Source of the DNA: Mixta calida | GTDB taxonomy: Bacteria > Pseudomonadota > Gammaproteobacteria > Enterobacterales > Enterobacteriaceae | Direction: 5' to 3' | Length of the DNA stretch: 64,000 bases | NCBI RefSeq assembly: GCF_002953215.1 | Contig: NZ_CP026378.1 | Coordinates: 3,826,540 to 3,890,539 of the forward strand | In this document: positions 18,760 through 29,861 of the stretch, piece after piece | Layout of the letters: each line of letters begins with the position of its first letter | Numbering within the stretch: position 1 is the stretch's first letter | The notes under the pieces: model-generated | Told to the model about the DNA's origin: nothing | What the model saw: the letters and a program-made list of their open reading frames with translations, nothing else | The model's database searches: none | Translations under genes and position numbers: made by a program

Positions 18760-20495
18760 AGTTCAGGCCCCAGTCCGATGTAAAACTGCAATCCGTGTTC
18801 CTCTTTATCGCCGATGGGCCGCGCCAGATCGAACTTGATCGGCCCCACGGGCGACTGCCAACGGACGCCGATGCCAGCGCCGGTTTTGAAGTTGCTCTGC
18901 TTAATATCGTTAACCGCCTCGCCGGAGTCGACGAACACCGCGCCCCACCACTTGCCGGTCACGTTGTACTGATACTCCAGCGATCCGGTCGCCAGCTTAG
19001 AGGCGCCGGTCAGCTTGCCGTCCTCGTCGCGCGGCGAGATGCCTTTGTATTTATAGCCGCGAATACTGCGGTCGCCGCCGGCGAAGAAGCGCAGGTCGGG
19101 CGGCACTTTTTCGAAATCGTTGGTTTCGATCCAACCAAGATTGCCGCGCGCGACAAAGCGGTGCCGCTCGGCCAGCGTGCGGATCCAGACGTTTTGCGCC
19201 TGCAAGACGAGGAAATCGACGTCGGAGCCCCAGGTGGTGTCGGAGATATCAACGGAGTAGCGCTGCGAATCGCCCCATGACGGCATCAGGCCGCCGCGCG
19301 ATCGGGTGCGGTTAACGCTGACGCCGGGATAGATCAGCATGGTGGTGTTGGTGACGTTGGCCTGGGTAAAGTGGTCCAGGCTCCAGCGCAGGTTGACCGC
19401 TTTTTGCCAGCCGGTGCTGTTATCCCAGTAGCGCGACAGCGCCAGCGTGGTGGTGTCCGCTTTAGTGTCGTTGAGGTCGGTGCGCTTCAGGCCGCCCTGC
19501 ACCAGATAATATTGTTCCAGCGGATTTTTCAGCAGCGGCACCTTATAGCTGAAATCAAGCTGCTGCTCCGGGGCGGAGATATTAGCGCTGGTGGTCAGGC
19601 TGTGGCCGCGCGAGTTGACCCAGGGTTTGCGCCAGGTGGTTTTCAGGCGCGGGCCGACATCCGTAGAGTAGCCAATACCGGTTTCAATGGTGTTTTCCGT
19701 GCGCGGCGATACTACGCCGCTGAGCGGCAGTACTTTATCCGGCGTGGTTTTGTCGAATTCCGGCGCCACCACTACCGAGTTGAACCAGCCGGTAGCCGAC
19801 AGGCGGCGGTTCAGCTCCGCCAGATCGCGCGAGCTGTAGTAGTCGCCTTTTTTAAACGGCACCAGATGTTGCAGATATTCTTCGCGGATTTGCGAACCTT
19901 CGAACGTCACATCGCCGAAGCGGTAGCGCTTGCCGCTGTCGTAATCGAGATCCCAGTAAGCTTCGCGTCGCTCCACCGACACCCCAAGCTGGCTTTTCTT
20001 AAAATCGCCGTCAAAGTAACCGTTGCGCAGCGCCAGGTTGGTAAAGCCGCTTTTGAAGCTGTCATACTTGCCATGGTTGAGGATAGTGCCGTTTTTGGGC
20101 CTTCCCTCTTTTACCCACTGTTGATAATCGGCGTCGTTGCGCGCATCGCCGCGCAGGATAATGGTGCTGCCGGCGATTTTCACCGGTTCGCCGGGCGCCA
20201 CCCGCGCGATCAGCACCGGCCTGCCGCCCCGCGCAGGCGCCGGACGGCTCTCAAAATCGATATCAGGCTCGTAGTAGCCCAGCGCGCGCAGTCCTTCTTC
20301 TATCGCTTTTTTTACGCGCGCGCGAAAACGTCCGTCCGCCGTGACCTCATCGGTATCAATGGTGGAAAGCCTCGCCCGGACGTTTTTCTGTAGCTCCCCG
20401 TTTAACCCTTCAAGCTGTAAGCGGATATTGGCTGCCTGAGCGGCAGGCGCGGCAATCAGCAAACAGGTCATGTAACAGACATGAATTCGTGGCAC
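18756..20495 (-). CDS. tamA: TamA, outer-membrane translocation and assembly module subunit
   Basis: This Omp85-family protein of 579 residues (E. coli 577) has a signal peptide ending AAQA before ANIRLQLEG, three POTRA domains to about residue 265, and a 16-stranded barrel with the lid-lock motif [10 protein letters not shown] and the terminal strand [10 protein letters not shown]. The GTG at 20495 is chosen because AGGAG lies 6 bases upstream and it gives a proper signal peptide. The longer ATG-started frame (20597) would bury it. The stop overlaps the tamB ATG (ATGA), so the two are translationally coupled. Confidence 0.95.
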   Translation of the reverse strand: MPRIHVCYMTCLLIAAPAAQAANIRLQLEGLNGELQKNVRARLSTIDTDEVTADGRFRARVKKAIEEGLRALGYYEPDIDFESRPAPARGGRPVLIARVAPGEPVKIAGSTIILRGDARNDADYQQWVKEGRPKNGTILNHGKYDSFKSGFTNLALRNGYFDGDFKKSQLGVSVERREAYWDLDYDSGKRYRFGDVTFEGSQIREEYLQHLVPFKKGDYYSSRDLAELNRRLSATGWFNSVVVAPEFDKTTPDKVLPLSGVVSPRTENTIETGIGYSTDVGPRLKTTWRKPWVNSRGHSLTTSANISAPEQQLDFSYKVPLLKNPLEQYYLVQGGLKRTDLNDTKADTTTLALSRYWDNSTGWQKAVNLRWSLDHFTQANVTNTTMLIYPGVSVNRTRSRGGLMPSWGDSQRYSVDISDTTWGSDVDFLVLQAQNVWIRTLAERHRFVARGNLGWIETNDFEKVPPDLRFFAGGDRSIRGYKYKGISPRDEDGKLTGASKLATGSLEYQYNVTGKWWGAVFVDSGEAVNDIKQSNFKTGAGIGVRWQSPVGPIKFDLARPIGDKEEHGLQFYIGLGPEL

Positions 20496-20819
20496 GCTTA
20501 CTCCTGTTAATGCTGCCAAATCCCCATATTTTTTAGGGACAAATAACATCGCCAACCCACAAGCGCTTATGTCGACGTCAAGTTTGTCTAACAGCATAGC
20601 TGTATGCCTGACGCACCGGCCGCGTGGACGCCAGGATAAAAAATGCTGTTAATGCAAATTTCGCACGTATTGTCCGCAAACCCGCGCTGCGTTACAACCG
20701 GGAATGCTTATTCTGTGCGCATCGGTAGTGGAAAGCCTTATTTTCTCAGACGCAACCTGGCCGCTTGTTTTTTGCGCGCCGCGCCGCTGCAACAGCGCTG
20801 GCGGGCGCTATAGCGCTAC

Positions 20820-20828
20820 TGCTATAAT
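20820..20828 (+). promoter_or_regulatory. extended -10 promoter for paeA
   Basis: TGCTATAAT at 20820-20828 is a perfect extended -10 element (TGnTATAAT), for which a strong -35 is not required. Transcription would start near 20835, giving a leader of about 168 bases before paeA. Confidence 0.65.
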
Positions 20829-20896
20829 CGACGGCAGCCTTTACAACAGCTTTTGTCATTCCTTTCTGCCCCGACCCTGCGTGTCGAACCGGCGCA

Positions 20897-20976
20897 GACA
20901 TTTTTGGCACGGATAGCTCAGCATAACCGTAAGGTCCGGCGATACCGCTTCGCGCGCTGCCCAGGCCAAAAATGAC
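20897..20976 (+). promoter_or_regulatory. structured 5' leader of paeA
   Basis: GACATTTTTGGC at 20897-20908 pairs with GCCAAAAATGAC at 20965-20976 (11 of 12 bases), enclosing 56 bases that can form ACGG/CCGT and smaller GC-rich helices. The closing stem ends 26 bases before the paeA ATG and could control ribosome access. It does not show the yybP-ykoY core that I know, and I cannot assign it to a riboswitch class. The wider 20496-21002 interval otherwise holds the divergent tamA and paeA promoters; msrA, present here in E. coli, is absent. Confidence 0.45.
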
Positions 20977-21002
20977 AAGTATCAAAAACCAATGGACTCT
21001 AT

Positions 21003-22325
21003 ATGTTAGATAGCTTGCTTGTCATACTCGTGTTGATTGCGGTCAGCGCCTTTTTTTCACTTTCGGAAATATCGCTGGCGGCCGCGCGTAAAATCAAACT
21101 CAAACTGCTGGCCGATGAAGGCAATATCAACGCGCAGCGCGTGCTGAAAATGCAGGAAACGCCGGGCATGTTCTTTACCGTCGTGCAAATCGGCCTGAAC
21201 GCCGTCGCCATCCTCGGCGGTATCGTCGGCGACTCCGCTTTCTCCCCGTCGTTTCGCAACCTGTTCGATGGGCTGGTTTCTGCGGAGCTGGCCGATCAGC
21301 TGAGCTTTATCTGCTCGTTTACCCTGGTGACCAGCCTGTTTATTCTGTTCGCCGACCTGACGCCCAAACGAATCGGGATGATTGCGCCGGAAGCGATCGC
21401 GCTGCGCATTATCAATCCGATGCGTTTCTGTCTGCTGCTGTTCCGCCCGATGGTGTGGTTTTTCAACGGCATGGCCAACATGATTTTCCGCCTGTTTAAA
21501 ATCCCGATGGTGCGTAAAGACGATATCACCTCCGATGATATTTATGCGGTGGTGGAAGCGGGCGCGCTGGCCGGGGTGTTGCGCAAGCAGGAACATGAGC
21601 TGATCGAGAACGTGTTTGAACTGGAATCGCGCACCGTTCCCTCTTCCATGACCTCGCGTGAAAATGTCATCTGGTTCGATCTGCATGAAGATGAAAACAG
21701 CCTGAAGACGAAAATCGCCCTTCATCCGCATTCAAAATTTCTGGTCTGCAACGGCGATATCGACCATATCGTCGGCTATGTCGATTCCAAAGAGTTGCTG
21801 CTGCGCGTGCTGGGCAATCAGAGTATGGCCCTGAACAGCGGCGTGCAGATTCGCTCCGCGCTGATCGTGCCTGATACCCTGACGCTTTCTGAGGCGCTGG
21901 AAAGCTTCAAAACCGCTGGCGAAGATTTCGCCGTGATCATGAACGAGTATGCGCTGGTGGTGGGCATCATTACCCTTAACGACGTGATGACCACGTTGAT
22001 GGGCGATCTGGTCGGCCAGGGGCTGGAAGAACAGATTGTCGCACGCGACGAGAACTCATGGCTGGTTGAAGGCGGCACGCCGATTGACGATGTCATGCGC
22101 GTACTGGATATCAATGAGTTTCCGCAGTCGGGCAACTATGAAACCATCGGCGGCTTTATGATGTATATGCTGCGTAAAATCCCGAAACGCACCGATTTCG
22201 TCAAGTTCGCCGGCTATAAGTTCGAAGTGGTGGATATTGACAGCTACCGTATCGATCAGCTGCTGGTGACGCGTATTGATGAGCGTCCGGCAACCCTGAC
22301 AATCAGTAAAGAAACGGAAGAGTAA
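21003..22325 (+). CDS. paeA: polyamine exporter PaeA (YtfL), CNNM/CorC family
   Basis: The 440-residue inner-membrane protein is close to E. coli YtfL/PaeA (447 aa), which exports cadaverine and putrescine and protects stationary cells from polyamine stress. The order is a CNNM membrane domain with four hydrophobic segments (1-190), a CBS pair (about 200-335, with VVEAGALAGVLRKQEHELI at its entry) and a C-terminal CorC_HlyC domain (about 345-430). A long structured leader precedes it. Confidence 0.94.
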   Translation: MLDSLLVILVLIAVSAFFSLSEISLAAARKIKLKLLADEGNINAQRVLKMQETPGMFFTVVQIGLNAVAILGGIVGDSAFSPSFRNLFDGLVSAELADQLSFICSFTLVTSLFILFADLTPKRIGMIAPEAIALRIINPMRFCLLLFRPMVWFFNGMANMIFRLFKIPMVRKDDITSDDIYAVVEAGALAGVLRKQEHELIENVFELESRTVPSSMTSRENVIWFDLHEDENSLKTKIALHPHSKFLVCNGDIDHIVGYVDSKELLLRVLGNQSMALNSGVQIRSALIVPDTLTLSEALESFKTAGEDFAVIMNEYALVVGIITLNDVMTTLMGDLVGQGLEEQIVARDENSWLVEGGTPIDDVMRVLDINEFPQSGNYETIGGFMMYMLRKIPKRTDFVKFAGYKFEVVDIDSYRIDQLLVTRIDERPATLTISKETEE

Positions 22326-22344
22326 CAGAGAAAGCTTAGCGGGG

Positions 22345-22371
22345 AGGCGGTCAGACGTTTTCGGACCGCCT
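22345..22371 (+). terminator. hairpin after paeA
   Basis: The stem AGGCGGTC/GACCGCCT with an 11-base loop starts about 20 bases after the paeA stop. No long T run follows, so termination strength is uncertain. paeA and ytfK converge here. Confidence 0.4.
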
Positions 22372-22408
22372 TACAGCATCAGGGCGCGATTGCCGCGCCC
22401 CGGTATCA

Positions 22409-22615
22409 TCACTGATACTCAGCCTGCAGTCGAAGCACCTGACGGTTCACTTCCGACATCACGCTATAGTGCTGCTTATCCTTTACGCGCGGTACGAGAA
22501 TCTTGCCTTTATCAAACTCGAACGCGCCCACATCCTTGATATAAATCCTTCCTTTAAACAATGTTTTAACGTATTTAGCGATCTGGAAAGGATTATAACG
22601 CTGAAAAATCTTCAT
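22409..22615 (-). CDS. ytfK: YtfK, DUF1107 stringent-response activator
   Basis: The 68-residue protein is nearly identical in layout to E. coli YtfK, with [20 protein letters not shown] and [17 protein letters not shown]. In E. coli YtfK binds SpoT and shifts it toward (p)ppGpp synthesis during phosphate or fatty-acid starvation. The ATG at 22615 matches the family N terminus; the frame continues upstream to 22687 without similarity. Confidence 0.93.
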   Translation of the reverse strand: MKIFQRYNPFQIAKYVKTLFKGRIYIKDVGAFEFDKGKILVPRVKDKQHYSVMSEVNRQVLRLQAEYQ

Positions 22616-22934
22616 CTTACTTTCAACTCCTGAAAAATTAATACGCTTCGCCGTTGCCAAAATCGGTACGCGCCCATGAAGCGTCAAATGCCGATAAACT
22701 ATAGAACATCATCCGTTTCCTGTGTTCCTAAAATTAAAGTTTTTTACTGAACTGACACATCATTACAGGAGACTCTGTTATCACTGCCTTTTAACGCAGT
22801 ATAAACGCTCTGCCGACAGCAATTTGTGCAGTCCGCCGCAAAGCTGGCAGGCCGGCGAGACAGCAGCATCATGGCTGCTTATTATTTCAGAAACATGACC
22901 AAGTGGTCCGATCACCTGCTGAAAGGAAAAAATA
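22616..22934. promoter_or_regulatory. divergent intergenic region ytfK/ytfJ
   Basis: These 319 non-coding bases must hold the promoters of both ytfK and ytfJ. The part near 22720-22800 is AT-rich. AAAGGA lies just before the ytfJ start, and AGGAG at about 13 bases precedes the ytfK start. I see no RNA gene or repeat here. Confidence 0.4.
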
Positions 22935-23489
22935 ATGACTCGCGTCTCGTTTGCCCTTGTATTGAGCCTGTTGTTGCCTGTAACCGGCAGCGCCCACGAT
23001 TTTATTAACGGCCAACGCGTTGCGCCGGTAGGCATCAGTGATAAAGGAGAACTTAACTATCAACAGGATTCGTTCAGCTATCGCACCTGGAACAGCGCCC
23101 AGCTCATCGGCAAGGTACGGGTCTTGCAGCACATCGCCGGACGCTCATCGGCGAAAGAGAAAAACGCAGCGCTGATCGAAGCGATCAAGCAGGCGAAGCT
23201 GCCGCACGATCGCTACCAGACCACCACCATTATCAATACGGACGACGCCATTCCCGGAACCGGTATGTTCGTGCGCAGCAGTATTGAGAACAATAAAAAG
23301 CAGTATCCGTGGTCGCAGTTTATCGTCGACAGCGACGGCGTCGCCAAACGCGCCTGGCAGCTGGAGAAAGGCGGCTCTGCGGTGGTGGTGCTGGATAAGG
23401 ATGGGCGGGTGCGCTTTGTTAAAGATGGCGCGCTGACGCAGGAGGAGGTGCAACAGGTGATCGCCCTGTTGCACCAGCTGCTTAACTAG
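22935..23489 (+). CDS. ytfJ: YtfJ family periplasmic protein
   Basis: The 184-residue protein, equal in length to E. coli YtfJ, has a signal peptide ending SAHD (about residue 22) and a thioredoxin-like fold with VRVLQHIAGRSSAKEKN and WSQFIVDSDG. The redox CxxC motif is absent, as in the family, so it is not a standard disulfide enzyme. Its role is unknown. It converges on cysQ with 1 base between stop codons. Confidence 0.92.
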   Translation: MTRVSFALVLSLLLPVTGSAHDFINGQRVAPVGISDKGELNYQQDSFSYRTWNSAQLIGKVRVLQHIAGRSSAKEKNAALIEAIKQAKLPHDRYQTTTIINTDDAIPGTGMFVRSSIENNKKQYPWSQFIVDSDGVAKRAWQLEKGGSAVVVLDKDGRVRFVKDGALTQEEVQQVIALLHQLLN

Positions 23490-23490
23490 T

Positions 23491-24234
23491 TCAGAAGATG
23501 GAGACGCGAAAGCCTGGGTTAAGGAAAGATTCGCGCGGCGCGTAGTCCAGCGGGCGCCCTTTCCAGTCGTGGACGTGCGCGCCGGCGGCGATCGCCACCG
23601 CATGTCCCGCGCCGGTATCCCAGATATTGGTCGGCCCAAAGCGCGGATAGAGCTGCGCTTTGCCTTCCGCCACCAGGCAGAACTTCAGAGAGGAGCCGAT
23701 AGAGATAGTTTGATGCTCTCCCAGCTGCTTCAGATACTCTTCCAGCTCGTCCCCGTCGCGGTGGGAGCGGCTGACCACCACCAGCGGCGGCCGGGCGTCA
23801 CGGATCTTAATCTGCGTTTTCTGCCCTGCCTCTTCTTTCCATGCCTTTCCATCAGCCGCCGAATACATCACCCCCAATACCGGCGCATAGACCACGCCCA
23901 TCACCGGCTTACCCTGTTCAATCAGGGCAATATTGACGGTGAACTCCCCGTTGCGCTTAATAAATTCTTTGGTGCCGTCCAGCGGATCGACTAACCAGTA
24001 GCGCTGCCAGTGCTGACGCACTTCCCAGCTCTGCGGATCTTCTTCTGAGAGCAGCGGCGTTTCCGGCGTCAGTTGTTGCAGGCCGCGCATAATAACGTTG
24101 TGCGCCGCCATATCGGCGGCGGTCACTGGCGAATCGTCAGATTTGTGAGAAACGTCGAGCGGAGCCTCGCCATTGTAGACCTTCATAATGGCGTCGCCCG
24201 CTTCGCGCGCCAGTTGGCAAATTTGCTCTAACAT
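23491..24234 (-). CDS. cysQ: 3'(2'),5'-bisphosphate nucleotidase CysQ
   Basis: CysQ hydrolyses 3'-phosphoadenosine 5'-phosphate, a by-product of sulfate assimilation, to AMP. The 247-residue inositol-monophosphatase-fold enzyme shows the metal motifs SEEDPQSW (about 62-69), [10 protein letters not shown] (about 82-91) and [10 protein letters not shown] near the C terminus. It is divergent from cpdB, as in E. coli. Confidence 0.96.
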   Translation of the reverse strand: MLEQICQLAREAGDAIMKVYNGEAPLDVSHKSDDSPVTAADMAAHNVIMRGLQQLTPETPLLSEEDPQSWEVRQHWQRYWLVDPLDGTKEFIKRNGEFTVNIALIEQGKPVMGVVYAPVLGVMYSAADGKAWKEEAGQKTQIKIRDARPPLVVVSRSHRDGDELEEYLKQLGEHQTISIGSSLKFCLVAEGKAQLYPRFGPTNIWDTGAGHAVAIAAGAHVHDWKGRPLDYAPRESFLNPGFRVSIF

Positions 24235-24557
24235 TTTCCACCTCTTTATTGATGATCAGGATAAGCCCTGCGCCAGCGCCAGGCTTACTGCGTAGGATCA
24301 TACTCTTTAAGCATAGCATCTGACGCTTGATCGCCCTTTGCCGCGCTCATCAGCCTGCCCTGTCCACAGATTATTTATTTATCAATAGCATACTTAACGC
24401 GCCGCTGTCATTACTCTTGCGGCGACGGCGCTTTTTAGCGTCTGATGATGGCGGCCTGAGGGATTATTTATCTGTTCGCCGTCACACATTTATACGAAGA
24501 AACGTCACGTTTGCCGATTATTTTGAGAATGTTAACGGACTATTTTCAGGAGGAAAA
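24235..24557. promoter_or_regulatory. divergent intergenic region cysQ/cpdB
   Basis: These 323 bases separate cysQ and cpdB. The stretch 24370-24400 is AT-rich, and a clear AGGAGG ribosome site (24549-24554) precedes the cpdB ATG. The cpdB frame is open upstream to 24327, but the encoded residues have no family similarity. No convincing CRP palindrome was found. Confidence 0.4.
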
Positions 24558-26503
24558 ATGATTAAAGGCATAACGCTACTGGCTCTGTCGGCTGTTTCGA
24601 TGGCGGTTTCCGCCGCGACGGTAGATCTGCGCATCATGGAAACGACCGATCTGCACAGTAATATGATGGATTTCGATTACTACAAAGATAAGCCCACCGA
24701 CAAGTTCGGCCTGGTGCGCACCGCCACGCTGATTGCCGCCGCCCGCGCGGAAGTGAAAAACAGCGTGCTGGTTGATAACGGCGACGTGATTCAGGGCAGC
24801 CCGTTGGGCGACTATATGGCGGCGAAAGGACTCAATACGGGAGAGACGCATCCGGTCTGGCAGGCGATGAACCGGTTGAACTACAGCGTCGGCAATCTCG
24901 GCAACCATGAATTTAATTACGGCCTCGACTACCTGCAAAAGGCGCTGGCGGGCGCGCACTTCCCCTATATTAATGCCAATATTATCGATGTTGCCACCGG
25001 CAAACCGCGCTTTACGCCGTGGATTATCAAGCCCGAGCAGGTAACCGGACGGGACGGCAAAACCCATACGCTAAAGGTGGGCTATATCGGTTTTGTGCCG
25101 CCGCAAATCATGGTGTGGGACAAAGCGAACCTGGCGGGCAAAGTCACGGTGGAGGATATTACCGAAACGGCGCGTCGCTGGGTGCCGGAAATGCGTAAAC
25201 AGGGCGCCGACGTCGTGGTCGCCATCGCTCACTCCGGCCTCTCCAGCGAGCCTTATCACGCGCTGGCGGAGAACTCCGTCTGGTATCTTAGCCAGGTGCC
25301 CGGCATTGACGCCATTATGTTTGGCCATGCGCATGCGGTCTTCCCCAGCGACGACTTCGCGGCCATTCCCGGCGCGGATATCAAACAGGGCACCCTGAAC
25401 GGCATACCGGCGGTGATGCCCGGCATGTGGGGCGATCATCTTGGCGTGGTCGATCTCACGCTCAGCAATGACAGCGGCAAATGGCAGGTGACGCAGGCGC
25501 GCGCCGAGGCGCGGCCAATCTATGATAAAGCCGCGAAAAAATCGCTGGCGCAGGAGGACGCGGCGCTGGTCGAGGCGCTGGCCGACGCGCATCACGCCAC
25601 GCGCGATTTTGTCGCCAGGCCCATCGGCAAATCCGCCGACGTGATGTACAGCTATCTGGCGCTGGTGCAGGACGATCCGACGGTACAGGTCGTGAATAAT
25701 GCGCAGCGCGCATACGTAGAACATTTTATTCAGGGCGATCCCGACCTGGCGGAGCTGCCGGTGCTCTCTGCTGCCGCGCCTTCAAAGCTGGCGGACGCAA
25801 AAACGATCCGGCCAGCTATACCGAAGTGGAAAAAGGCGATCTGACCTTTCGTAACGCTGCCGATCTCTATCTCTATCCCAATACGCTGGTGGTGATGAAG
25901 GTTAACGGCGCGCAGGTTAAAGAGTGGCTGGAGTGCTCCGCAGGCCAGTTTAATCAGATCGATCCGCAGCAGCGGCAGCCGCAGGCGCTGCTTAACTGGA
26001 ACTATCGCACCTATAACTTCGACGTTATCGACGGCGTGAACTACCAGATCGATGTGACGCAGCCGGCGCGCTACGATGAGGAATGCCAGTTAATTAACCC
26101 GCAGGCGTCGCGTATTAAAGACCTGACCTGGCAGGGCAGACCGATTGATGAGAAAGCCACCTTCCTGGTCGCTACCAATAACTACCGCGCCTGGGGCGGC
26201 AAGTTCGCCGGCACCGGCGAAAAATATATTGCGTTTTCTTCGCCGGATGAAAACCGCTCGGTGGTTTCAGCCTGGATTAGCGCGCAAACCCGATCGCAGG
26301 GAGAGGTGCGTCCGCAGGCGGATAACAACTGGCGGCTGGCTCCTGTGCAGAGCAACGTGCCGCTGGATATTCGCTTTGAAACCTCGCCGAGTGAAAAGGC
26401 CGCTGACTTTATCGCACGCTATGGCGTCTGGCCCATGCGCTATCTGCAACAGGATGAGAACGGCTTCGCCATTTATCGCCTTGACCTGCAGAATAAGAAA
26501 TAG
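24558..26503 (+). pseudogene. cpdB: cpdB, 2',3'-cyclic-nucleotide phosphodiesterase/3'-nucleotidase, frameshifted
   Basis: CpdB is a periplasmic enzyme that hydrolyses 2',3'-cyclic nucleotides and 3'-nucleotides. The first piece has a signal peptide (to about residue 20, SAAT), the metallophosphatase motifs [25 protein letters not shown] and GHAHA, and stops at 25844. The second piece, in the -1 frame, carries the 5_nucleotid_C domain ([20 protein letters not shown]) to 26503. Adding one T to the TT at 25781-25782 restores [20 protein letters not shown] and a 648-residue protein (E. coli 647). Everything else is intact, so sequencing error is as likely as mutation. Confidence 0.92.
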
Positions 26504-26531
26504 CGCTCTCTGTTAGCGAACGGCCTAAAGA

Positions 26532-26557
26532 AAAAAGCCAGCATACGCTGGCTTTTT
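26532..26557. terminator. bidirectional terminator between cpdB and fklB
   Basis: AAAAAGCCAGC/GCTGGCTTTTT with the 4-base loop ATAC (26543-26546) serves cpdB rightwards and fklB leftwards. Confidence 0.9.
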
Positions 26558-26604
26558 ATTATGCTACTGCTGCTGTGATTGACCGGCTTTTTACACCGCG
26601 AGCG

Positions 26605-27225
26605 TTAAATGATATCCAGCAGTTCAACGTCGAACACCAGCGTGCTGAACGGCGGGATAGAGGCGCCAGCGCCGCGCTCGCCGTAGGCCAGGTTGTGCGG
26701 GATGGTTAATTCCCATTTTGAGCCAACCGGCATCAGCGTCAGGGCTTCAATCCAGCCGGCGATCACGCCGCTGACCGGAAATTCCGCCGGTTCGCCGCGC
26801 GCAACGGAGCTGTCGAATACGGTGCCGTCGATCAGTTTGCCGGTATAGTGAACGCGTACATGATCCTGACGAGACGGAATCGGTCCGGTTCCCTGGTGAA
26901 TGACGCGGAACTGCAGGCCAGACTCGGTGCTGTTCACCCCTTCACGCTGGCTGTTTTCCTGCAAATACGTTTGTCCTTCCGCCGCCATCGTCTCCTGGCG
27001 CTCACGGCGAACGGCGTCAGCACGCTCGTGGATTTCACGCAGCGCACGATGTACGACGTCAACCGGCACCGCAGGCGCATTCCCTTCCAGCGCATCGCGC
27101 AGGCCCGCCAGCATCGCTTCCGGCAGTAATCCCTGCAGGCCGGAATCCAGCAGCTGCTGCCCTACCTGCAAACCGATACCGTAGCTGGCCTGAGCTTCAA
27201 GGCTGTCAAAAGAAGGGGTCGTCAT
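26605..27225 (-). CDS. fklB: FKBP-type peptidyl-prolyl isomerase FklB
   Basis: At 206 residues it equals E. coli FklB (FKBP22), a dimeric prolyl isomerase. The N-terminal helical dimerisation domain (1-90, [13 protein letters not shown]) is followed by the FKBP domain (about 110-206) with [16 protein letters not shown] and [13 protein letters not shown]. No signal peptide is present, so it is cytoplasmic. Confidence 0.96.
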   Translation of the reverse strand: MTTPSFDSLEAQASYGIGLQVGQQLLDSGLQGLLPEAMLAGLRDALEGNAPAVPVDVVHRALREIHERADAVRRERQETMAAEGQTYLQENSQREGVNSTESGLQFRVIHQGTGPIPSRQDHVRVHYTGKLIDGTVFDSSVARGEPAEFPVSGVIAGWIEALTLMPVGSKWELTIPHNLAYGERGAGASIPPFSTLVFDVELLDII

Positions 27226-27442
27226 AATTTATCCTTTCATCATTGCATCAAAAGAGCGGGCAGCATATCAGCCCACGCTGCGGCGGTAAAATATGCATTC
27301 TCTCAATGACTTTTCGTAGCGAAAAGGAAACAATAGCGCCATCGCAATTTTTGTAATCCAGACAGGCACTTTGCCTCTTTTTTGCCCATAATTCATCGTT
27401 GAAAGTAACTGCGACGCGCCCGAGGTGCTGGAGGTAAATGTA

Positions 27443-27985
27443 ATGCATAACGAATCCCATCCTGGCATCCGATCACGGCTGACAAGCATCTGGCATCTGC
27501 CGGACCGCATCAGCTGGATGAGTCCCCTGCCGCCAGCGCATCGCCGCGGCATTATTCTGGCTTTGTTGGTGATGCTGGTGGCCTTTCTCTGGCCTGAGCC
27601 CTCTCCGCACGATACGGCTCCCCGCCCGACGAACACGGTCGGCAGCAAAGAGGTGCCGTTGCAGGCCGAGATTTATAATAATTCCCCTGCTGCTCCACAA
27701 CCGGCGACGCCGCAAAAAGATGAGGATCGCTGGCAAAGTTATCAAATTGCCTCTGGTCAGACGCTGGCGCAGTTGTTTCGCGATAATAATCTGGAGGTGA
27801 ATGATGTTTTCGCCATGGCGCGGGTTGAGGGCGATGATAAACCGTTGAGTAATTTGCATAGCGGTCAGCAGGTAAAAATTCGTAAGGATGCAAACGGCGT
27901 AGTGACCGGATTAACGGTTGAAGGTGAAAATGGGCCGGTGCTCTTTACCCGTCAGACCGACGGTACTTTCCTGCGCGCGCAATGA
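27443..27985 (+). CDS. ytfB: OapA-family cell-division protein YtfB
   Basis: The 180-residue bitopic membrane protein (E. coli YtfB 212 aa) has a short cytoplasmic N terminus with WHLPDRISWMSPLPPAHRRG, one membrane helix (about residues 36-50), a short proline-rich linker, and a C-terminal OapA/LysM-like domain (about 95-180) with GQTLAQLFRDNNL and LSNLHSGQQVKIRK. In E. coli YtfB goes to the septum and binds glycans. The linker is shorter than in E. coli, which explains the length. The ATG at 27443 has GGAGGT 7 bases upstream; a GTG 18 bases earlier is less likely. Confidence 0.88.
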   Translation: MHNESHPGIRSRLTSIWHLPDRISWMSPLPPAHRRGIILALLVMLVAFLWPEPSPHDTAPRPTNTVGSKEVPLQAEIYNNSPAAPQPATPQKDEDRWQSYQIASGQTLAQLFRDNNLEVNDVFAMARVEGDDKPLSNLHSGQQVKIRKDANGVVTGLTVEGENGPVLFTRQTDGTFLRAQ

Positions 27986-28033
27986 CCTGCGCGCCGCCGC
28001 AACCGATCTCACCGCTGATAGCGATACAAAAAA

Positions 28034-28058
28034 AACGCCGGCTCAGGGCCGGCGTTTT
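28034..28058. terminator. bidirectional terminator between ytfB and rplI
   Basis: AACGCCGGC/GCCGGCGTT (28034-28042, 28048-28056) has a 5-base loop, an A tract on its left and TTTT on its right. It closes the rpsF operon leftwards and ytfB rightwards. Confidence 0.9.
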
Positions 28059-28074
28059 CTTATTACTGAATTAC

Positions 28075-28536
<462 letters not shown>

Positions 28537-28564
28537 TCAAAGTCGATAATTGGACAGTGGCCGA

Positions 28565-29114
<550 letters not shown>

Positions 29115-29120
29115 GGTCGA

Positions 29121-29577
<457 letters not shown>

Positions 29578-29584
29578 AAGGAAC

Positions 29585-29612
29585 GTTATAGGCTGTGTCC
29601 CGCAGCTGTCGT
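29585..29612 (-). promoter_or_regulatory. candidate rpsF operon promoter
   Basis: On the minus strand TATAAC (29590-29585) is a good -10. ACGACA (29612-29607) is a 4-of-6 -35 at 16-base spacing. The -35 falls inside the terminal repeat of the element at 29591-29725. Confidence 0.4.
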
Positions 29613-29725
29613 AAGCGGCGACAAAAGCGTGTTAGCAAGGCGGTGAGGACAGAAAACGGACTTCCTGACAACGCAGATAACATGGTTTTGCAGCGCGGCT
29701 CATTCAACAGCTGTGAGACACAGCC
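29591..29725. repeat. 135-bp element with 21-bp terminal inverted repeats (MITE-like)
   Basis: The ends 29591-29611 and 29705-29725 are inverted copies matching at 18 of 21 positions, both starting GGCTGTGTC. Similarity continues weakly inward. No protein is supported inside. The structure is that of a non-autonomous insertion element, but no clear target duplication flanks it and the family is unknown to me. The rest of the 29517-29861 interval is the rpsF leader and a short non-coding stretch up to yjfP. Confidence 0.55.
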
Positions 29726-29861
29726 TGCTAATGCGGCTGAAAAATTGACGCGTAATCATACTGGCCCACGGGGGAAACTCAAGCGGGATTCACATTAAAA
29801 ATGCATTTAGCGGCGAGGCTGACCGGGAAAGGCGTCAGCCTGCTGGAAACAGGGTGATTAA

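Noticed and set aside
20704-20916. 70-codon open frame upstream of paeA
   Set aside because: It starts upstream of the best promoter, has no ribosome site, and its composition (many Cys, Arg, Trp) is not protein-like.
29595-29798. Short open frame within the inverted-repeat element near rpsF
   Set aside because: It crosses the element boundary, has no family similarity, and is better explained by chance.
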